This document shows, piece by piece, positions 6,779 through 11,042 of a DNA stretch of 11,042 nucleotides. Origin of the DNA: an uncultured Mogibacterium sp. Lineage in GTDB: Bacteria > Bacillota_A > Clostridia > Peptostreptococcales > Anaerovoracaceae. The notes under the pieces were generated by a model that saw only the letters and a list, made by a program, of their open reading frames with translations, was not told where the DNA came from and made no database searches. Numbering within the stretch: position 1 is the stretch's first letter; every line of letters starts with the position of its first letter. The stretch spans positions 1 through 11,042 of the forward strand of contig NZ_CALHTQ010000129.1 of assembly GCF_938039775.1 (NCBI RefSeq), written 5' to 3'. Position numbers and translations under genes: made by a program.

Positions 6779-8090
6779 ACCTATACTCGCAGTTGTAGGT
6801 AGACCCAACGTGGGAAAATCTACATTCTTTAACAGAATAATAGGGGAGAGAAAAGCCATCGTTCAAGATACTCCTGGCGTTACACGAGATAGAATTTATG
6901 CTGAGACGGAGTGGAATGGTAGGGAATTTGCCATAATTGATACTGGTGGTATTGAGGCCAATACTAGCGATGTAATCCTTTCTCAGATGAGAGAACAGGC
7001 AGTCACAGCGATGGAGCTAGCCGATGTTATTGTATTTATGGTTGATGGCAAAGAAGGTCTTACATCTGCCGATCATGACGTTGCTAATATCCTTAGAAGA
7101 ACAGGTAAGGAAATCATCCTAGTAGTCAACAAGGTCGATAATCCAAATAAGTACGGTGACAATATCTATGATTTTTATGAACTGGGACTCGGAGAACCGA
7201 TTGCAATCAGCTCAGTCAATATGCTTAACATAGGTGATTTACTAGATGCAATCGTTGCTGGTTTTCCAGATGAGATTTACGGGTACGAAGAATCTACTAA
7301 AATTGCTATCATAGGAAAGCCAAACGTAGGAAAATCTTCACTTGTAAATGCACTTACCAACGAGAAGCGAGTAATCGTTTCTCCGATTGCCGGAACTACT
7401 CGTGATTCAATCGATACACCATTTACTTACAATAATCGTGAGTATACTCTAATCGATACAGCAGGACTAAGACGTAAGAGCAAGGTTAACGATTCAATTG
7501 AGCACTTCAGTGTAATTAGAGCCGTTACATCCGTTGAAAGATGCGATATATGTATCATGATGATCGATGCGGTAGAAGGGTTGACTGAGCAGGATAAGAA
7601 GATTCTCGGCATCGCGCATGAAGCGGGTAAAGGTCTGATGATTGTAGTTAACAAGTGGGATCTAGTCGCAAAAGAGACTAACACTATGAGAGATTACGAG
7701 AGAACTTTGAGGGCCGACCTTCAGTTCGTATCGTATGCTCCAATCATTTTCGCATCGGTTCTCGAAAAGAAGAGAATATTTGACATTATCGATAAGGCTG
7801 CGAAAATCGAAGATATCAGGTCTAGAAGAATAACTACGGGAAAGCTCAATAGTGTTATCGAAGATGCTGTGATGATGAGGCAGCCACCATCAGACAAGGG
7901 TAAGCGTCTCAAGATTTATTATGCTAGCCAGATAGGCTCAAGACCACCGCTATTTTCATTCAATATTAACTCACGTGAACTCATGCATTTCTCATATTCA
8001 AGATATCTTGAGAACAAGCTACGTGAAGCATATGATTTTGAAGGAACACCTATCAAATTCTTATTTAATGAGAAAAAGGGAGATCAATAA
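6771..8090 (+). CDS. der: Ribosome assembly GTPase Der (EngA)
   Basis: Der is an essential GTPase with two tandem GTPase domains that helps mature the 50S subunit. The 439-residue length is typical. Domain 1 has GRPNVGKS (10-17), DTGG (57-60) and NKVD (120-123). Domain 2 has GKPNVGKS (182-189), DTAG (229-232) and NKWD (294-297). A KH-like RNA-binding domain follows (about 350-439), with KRLKIYYASQIGSRPP (378-393). Both G5 loops differ from the usual SA motif: ISSVNMLNI (146-154) and FASVLEKKRI (328-337), where many Der proteins have ISAxxGxGI and FISALTGQRV. The ATG overlaps the ftsY stop by eight bases and the TAA abuts the next ATG with no gap, so translational coupling on both sides is likely. 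The der-plsY-gpsA order is common in Clostridia. Confidence 0.97.
   Translation: MSKPILAVVGRPNVGKSTFFNRIIGERKAIVQDTPGVTRDRIYAETEWNGREFAIIDTGGIEANTSDVILSQMREQAVTAMELADVIVFMVDGKEGLTSADHDVANILRRTGKEIILVVNKVDNPNKYGDNIYDFYELGLGEPIAISSVNMLNIGDLLDAIVAGFPDEIYGYEESTKIAIIGKPNVGKSSLVNALTNEKRVIVSPIAGTTRDSIDTPFTYNNREYTLIDTAGLRRKSKVNDSIEHFSVIRAVTSVERCDICIMMIDAVEGLTEQDKKILGIAHEAGKGLMIVVNKWDLVAKETNTMRDYERTLRADLQFVSYAPIIFASVLEKKRIFDIIDKAAKIEDIRSRRITTGKLNSVIEDAVMMRQPPSDKGKRLKIYYASQIGSRPPLFSFNINSRELMHFSYSRYLENKLREAYDFEGTPIKFLFNEKKGDQ
8078..8082 (+). promoter_or_regulatory. Shine-Dalgarno of the plsY-gpsA gene
   Basis: GGGAG within the last codons of der lies eight bases before ATG 8091. It is the only good ribosome binding site for this 643-codon frame; no comparable site precedes a methionine codon in the linker or at the GpsA boundary. 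Confidence 0.78.
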
Positions 8091-10022
8091 ATGAAATATT
8101 TACCGCTTACCATCATGGTGATTGCTGCATACTTCATAGGAAATATCTCGCCAGCGACATTAATAGCCCGTGTTTACGGAATAGATATTAAGAAAGCTGG
8201 AAGTGGAAATGCAGGAACTACTAACGTTCTTAGAGTTTTAGGAACTAAGGCGGCAATTTGCACGCTACTGATAGATGTATTTAAGGGATTCATTGCTGTT
8301 TCGATAGCACAGGGCAATTTTAATAATCTTGGTGCAATGCTAGCATTTGCAGCCGTAGTTATAGGACATATTTATCCAATTGTGTTTAAATTTAAGGGTG
8401 GAAAGGGTGTTGCGACATTCATTGGTGCTGCTATGGCTTTAAACTGGCCGAGCATGTTCGCTGCAGCTTTGATTGCAATTGTTGTTGCTGCTATATCAAA
8501 GAAGATGTCCCTAGGGTCCATACTTGCAGCAATGATGTATCCACTATTGATGCTTTATTACTATCCGAAAGCTATACCTATTGCTATGTTCATGACTTTA
8601 GTAATTATCTTTACTCACCGTGGTAACATCAAGAGATTGATTAGGGGCGAGGAAAAAGAACTAAGCATAGGTTCTAAAATCAAGACGAAACTTAGAGAGC
8701 AGTCAGAAGAAACAGATAATTCTGAAAAAATAGATGATATCAAAGATCCTGCTGCATCTGAAAAGGTAGGGGGTAGTAGTAAAACCACTGAGTCACCTGC
8801 TACTTACAACGATTCAAAGTCCATGGAAACTTCAGATGAGTCAATAGCAAGAGTAGAATCTAAAGATGACGATTCTAATGAAGAATCTAAAGATGACATT
8901 ATGATAGCTGGCAAGAAGAATGAGCTTGTTAACGAAGCAACGGCAGTAGAACATAATATGATAGAAGTGGCAGATGAACCTATTGACTATTACAAAGATG
9001 TTGAGATGCCTAAACTCAAAACCGATGAGAAGAGAGTCGTATCTGTAATCGGTAACGGTAGCTTTGGTACTGCTATTGCAAATGTCATAGCACACAATGG
9101 ACACCGTGTAACGATATACGGACGTAATAAGGAAGATATAAACAAGACTCGCGAAAGTAGAGTTAACGAGAAATATTTACCTGGTGCTATCCTTCATGAG
9201 AAGCTTAGATTCACATCCAATGTAAGAACGGCGGTTGGCAAGAGAGATATCATAATCTTTGCTATCCCTGCACAGCAGTTTGGAAGTTTCTTAGAGAAGA
9301 ATGCGAAGTATATCGATAAAAACGCTATCATAGTTAACCTTGCGAAAGGAATTGAGAATAAATCTCTAAAGACTATGTCTCAAATTGCAAAGAAATTGCT
9401 TAAGAACAAGTATGTAGCTGTTTCTGGACCATCACATGCTGAAGAGATTGTTCGTAATTATCCGACGACAGTAGTTGCGGCGTCTAATGATGACAATGCT
9501 GCAAAAGAAATTCAAAATATTATGATGAGCAAGACGTTTAGGGTTTATACCACGAACGACATTATTGGAGTAGAGCTCGGTGGTGCACTCAAGAATGTAA
9601 TTGCTCTCGGAACAGGTATAACTGATGGTATGAATTTTGGTGATAATTCTAAAGCAGCATTAATGACAAGGGGAATTCATGAGATAGCAAGACTCGGAGA
9701 GACTATGGGTGCAAAGAGCGAGACTTTTGCAGGTCTTTCGGGAATTGGTGACCTTATGGTTACATGCTCATCTGATTTATCTAGAAATAGAAGATGTGGT
9801 CTTCTAATCGGAGGCGGTATGACGCCAGAAGAGGCTATTGCTGAAATTAAGACCACAGTTGAAGGATTTTACACAGTTGAAGCAGCGAGCAAGCTTGCTA
9901 AAAAGTTGAAGGTTGACATGCCAATTACTAATGCCATCAAAGCTGTAATTGATGGCAAACTCAATCCTCGAGATGCCGTTGAAATGCTAATGAATAGAGA
10001 TAGAAAACAAGAGAACAAGTAA
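8091..10022 (+). CDS. PlsY-GpsA fusion: acyl-phosphate:glycerol-3-phosphate acyltransferase joined to glycerol-3-phosphate dehydrogenase
   Basis: One uninterrupted 643-residue frame encodes two enzymes normally made from separate neighbouring genes. Residues 1-190 are PlsY, an integral membrane enzyme that acylates glycerol-3-phosphate with acyl-phosphate to form lysophosphatidate. Hydrophobic segments lie near 3-28, 53-73, 79-97, 107-136 and 141-175. The three active-site motifs are intact: GSGNAGTTNVLR (37-48), HIYPIVFKFKGGKGVAT (93-109) and HRGNIKRL (176-183). Residues about 315-638 are GpsA, which reduces dihydroxyacetone phosphate to glycerol-3-phosphate with NAD(P)H. It has the nucleotide-binding GNGSFGTAIA (321-330), LAKGIE (417-422), SGPSHAEEI (445-453), GVELGGALKNV (493-503) with the expected catalytic Lys501, and GLSGIGDLMVTC (548-559) followed by SRNRRCG (564-570). 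An acidic linker separates them. Published PlsY topologies put the C-terminus in the cytoplasm, where GpsA would need to be. Both halves look functional, and PlsX, which makes the acyl donor, is in the same apparent operon. The frame ends in tandem stops TAA TAG. Confidence 0.93.
   Translation: MKYLPLTIMVIAAYFIGNISPATLIARVYGIDIKKAGSGNAGTTNVLRVLGTKAAICTLLIDVFKGFIAVSIAQGNFNNLGAMLAFAAVVIGHIYPIVFKFKGGKGVATFIGAAMALNWPSMFAAALIAIVVAAISKKMSLGSILAAMMYPLLMLYYYPKAIPIAMFMTLVIIFTHRGNIKRLIRGEEKELSIGSKIKTKLREQSEETDNSEKIDDIKDPAASEKVGGSSKTTESPATYNDSKSMETSDESIARVESKDDDSNEESKDDIMIAGKKNELVNEATAVEHNMIEVADEPIDYYKDVEMPKLKTDEKRVVSVIGNGSFGTAIANVIAHNGHRVTIYGRNKEDINKTRESRVNEKYLPGAILHEKLRFTSNVRTAVGKRDIIIFAIPAQQFGSFLEKNAKYIDKNAIIVNLAKGIENKSLKTMSQIAKKLLKNKYVAVSGPSHAEEIVRNYPTTVVAASNDDNAAKEIQNIMMSKTFRVYTTNDIIGVELGGALKNVIALGTGITDGMNFGDNSKAALMTRGIHEIARLGETMGAKSETFAGLSGIGDLMVTCSSDLSRNRRCGLLIGGGMTPEEAIAEIKTTVEGFYTVEAASKLAKKLKVDMPITNAIKAVIDGKLNPRDAVEMLMNRDRKQENK
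8658..9029 (+). other. Acidic low-complexity linker between the PlsY and GpsA domains
   Basis: Residues about 190-313 of the fusion match neither PlsY nor GpsA by eye. From residue 203 to 314, 33 of 112 residues are Asp or Glu, and Ser, Thr, Lys and Asn are also abundant. There is no hydrophobic segment long enough to cross the membrane. It is therefore probably a flexible cytoplasmic tether. The frame stays open and in register with both flanking domains. Confidence 0.8.
8855..8897 (+). repeat. In-frame 16-bp direct repeat inside the linker
   Basis: AGAATCTAAAGATGAC occurs exactly at 8855-8870 and 8882-8897. The 27-base period equals nine codons, and the repeat encodes ESKDD twice (residues 256-260 and 265-269). 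This looks like a recent local duplication that lengthened the linker without breaking the frame. Confidence 0.85.
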
Positions 10023-10025
10023 TAG

Positions 10026-11042
10026 ATGAAGAAATACCACATTATAACTTTCGGTTGCCAGATGAATGAGCACGATTCCGAAAATATTGCGGGAATGCTC
10101 GAGGGTATGGGATACGAATTTTCAGAAGAGCCATATAAGGCTGACGTAGTAGTCCTTAATACGTGTAGTGTTCGCGAGCACGCTGATAAGAGATTTTATG
10201 GGATGCTCGGACAGTTTAAGAAAAGGTGTGACGAGAATAAAGATACTAGAATCGTGTGTGTTTGCGGCTGTATGCCGCAGCAGCCGCGCGTTCAGGAAGA
10301 GATTAAGAAGAGCTTTGCATGGGTAGATGTAGTTTTTGGAACTCAGACGATTGGAGATTTTCCAAGACTGCTTAATGACAGAATATCCACTGGAAAGAAG
10401 CAGTTTTCAATCACTGCAAACAATACTAAAGTTCCTGATGAAAAGGAATCCAAGCGACTGCATAAGCACAAGGCTCTCGTAAATATTACATATGGATGTA
10501 ATAACTTTTGCACCTACTGTATTGTTCCATATACTCGCGGAAGGGAGAAAAGTCGTTCTCTTGATGATGTGGTAAATGAGGTAAAAAAACTTGCTTCAGA
10601 TGGTGTAATTGAGATTATGTTACTCGGACAGAACGTAAATTCGTTTATAGACAACAAAGGTAATACTTTTCCGACTCTCGTAAAGGAAATTAATAAGATT
10701 GACGGACTTGAGCGAATTAGATTTATGACATCAAATCCTAAGGATCTTTCAGACGAGTTAATCAATTGCTACAAGACATGCGAGAAGCTTTGTAATCACA
10801 TTCATTTACCAGTGCAGTCTGGCAGCAGCTCTGTGCTAAAACGCATGAACCGCAGGTACGATAGAGATAAGTACATCGATATTATTGACAAACTGAAAGC
10901 TGCATGTCCAGATATTGCAATTACTACAGATATTATCGTAGGCTTTCCAGGTGAGACAGAAGAGGAGTTTAAAGATACACTTTCTTTAGTCGAGTACGTG
11001 GAATATGATTCGGCATTTACTTTTATATATTCACCAAGGGAA
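10026..11042 (+). CDS. miaB: tRNA-2-methylthio-N6-dimethylallyladenosine synthase MiaB, N-terminal part
   Basis: MiaB is a radical-SAM methylthiotransferase that adds a methylthio group to i6A37 of tRNAs reading UNN codons, steadying codon-anticodon pairing. The first 339 residues are present and the frame is open at the window end, so the C-terminal TRAM domain and the stop are missing. The N-terminal iron-sulfur domain has FGCQMNEHDSE (Cys11), NTCSVRE (Cys47) and CGCMPQQ (Cys82). The radical-SAM cluster is YGCNNFCTYCIVPYTRGRE (Cys158, Cys162, Cys165). LGQNVNSF (200-207), MTSNPKDLSDELI (234-246), HLPVQSGSSSVL (260-271) and FTFIYSPRE (331-339) are typical of MiaB rather than of RimO or MtaB. 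There is no clear Shine-Dalgarno; the ATG lies three bases after the plsY-gpsA stop and directly after a TAG in the same frame, so coupling to upstream translation is likely. Confidence 0.95.
   Translation, partial: MKKYHIITFGCQMNEHDSENIAGMLEGMGYEFSEEPYKADVVVLNTCSVREHADKRFYGMLGQFKKRCDENKDTRIVCVCGCMPQQPRVQEEIKKSFAWVDVVFGTQTIGDFPRLLNDRISTGKKQFSITANNTKVPDEKESKRLHKHKALVNITYGCNNFCTYCIVPYTRGREKSRSLDDVVNEVKKLASDGVIEIMLLGQNVNSFIDNKGNTFPTLVKEINKIDGLERIRFMTSNPKDLSDELINCYKTCEKLCNHIHLPVQSGSSSVLKRMNRRYDRDKYIDIIDKLKAACPDIAITTDIIVGFPGETEEEFKDTLSLVEYVEYDSAFTFIYSPRE

Noticed and set aside
8761..8900. A possible internal start in the linker that would make GpsA as a separate protein (for example from ATG 8823 or 8901).
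   Set aside because: The purine-rich AGGTAGGGGG near 8764-8773 is about 50 bases from the nearest in-frame ATG, and none of the linker ATGs has a Shine-Dalgarno at a usable distance. Ribosome profiling could still overturn this.
1..11042. Search for mobile elements, phage genes, CRISPR repeats, tRNA or rRNA genes, defence genes or a new multi-gene system.
   Set aside because: Every gene is a recognised housekeeping family on one strand with normal spacing. No transposase, integrase, array of spaced repeats or RNA gene was seen; the only novel-looking architecture is the PlsY-GpsA fusion.

Overview
The window is a stretch of core chromosome from what looks like a Gram-positive anaerobe of the Clostridia. 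The grounds are A+T-rich DNA, strong AGGAGG-type ribosome binding sites, the Firmicutes gene order plsX-rnc-smc-ftsY, and the der-plsY-gpsA order typical of Clostridia. The lineage might be near the Mogibacterium/Eubacterium Family XIII group, but that is a guess and the sequence alone does not fix a genus. All genes lie on the + strand. I see no mobile element, CRISPR array, tRNA or rRNA, and no stretch over 300 bases without a gene.

Layout: bases 1-276 are the 3' end of rlmN, which closes with three in-frame TAA codons and a Rho-independent terminator (295-325). A 228-base gap (277-504) then holds a strong extended -10 promoter (377-385) and a leader of roughly 110 bases with a short repeat and a palindrome next to the ribosome binding site. 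From 505 to the end of the window runs one tightly packed gene string: plsX, rnc, smc (TTG start), ftsY, der, a fused plsY-gpsA gene, and miaB, which is cut by the window edge. Junctions are 56, 1, 34, -8 (overlap), 0 and 3 bases with no convincing terminator between them, so a single transcript is likely.

How the genes work together: PlsX makes acyl-phosphate, PlsY uses it to acylate glycerol-3-phosphate, and GpsA makes that glycerol-3-phosphate from dihydroxyacetone phosphate. The probable operon therefore encodes the first steps of phospholipid synthesis, together with RNA maturation (RNase III, MiaB), chromosome organisation (Smc), membrane protein targeting (FtsY) and ribosome assembly (Der).

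The outstanding observation is that plsY and gpsA, usually two adjacent genes, form one 643-codon reading frame here. An intact membrane acyltransferase (about residues 1-190) is joined by an acidic, apparently disordered linker of about 120 residues to an intact glycerol-3-phosphate dehydrogenase (about 315-638). This would tether the enzyme that makes glycerol-3-phosphate to the membrane enzyme that consumes it. The rest of the window is ordinary housekeeping, with smaller oddities listed as findings.
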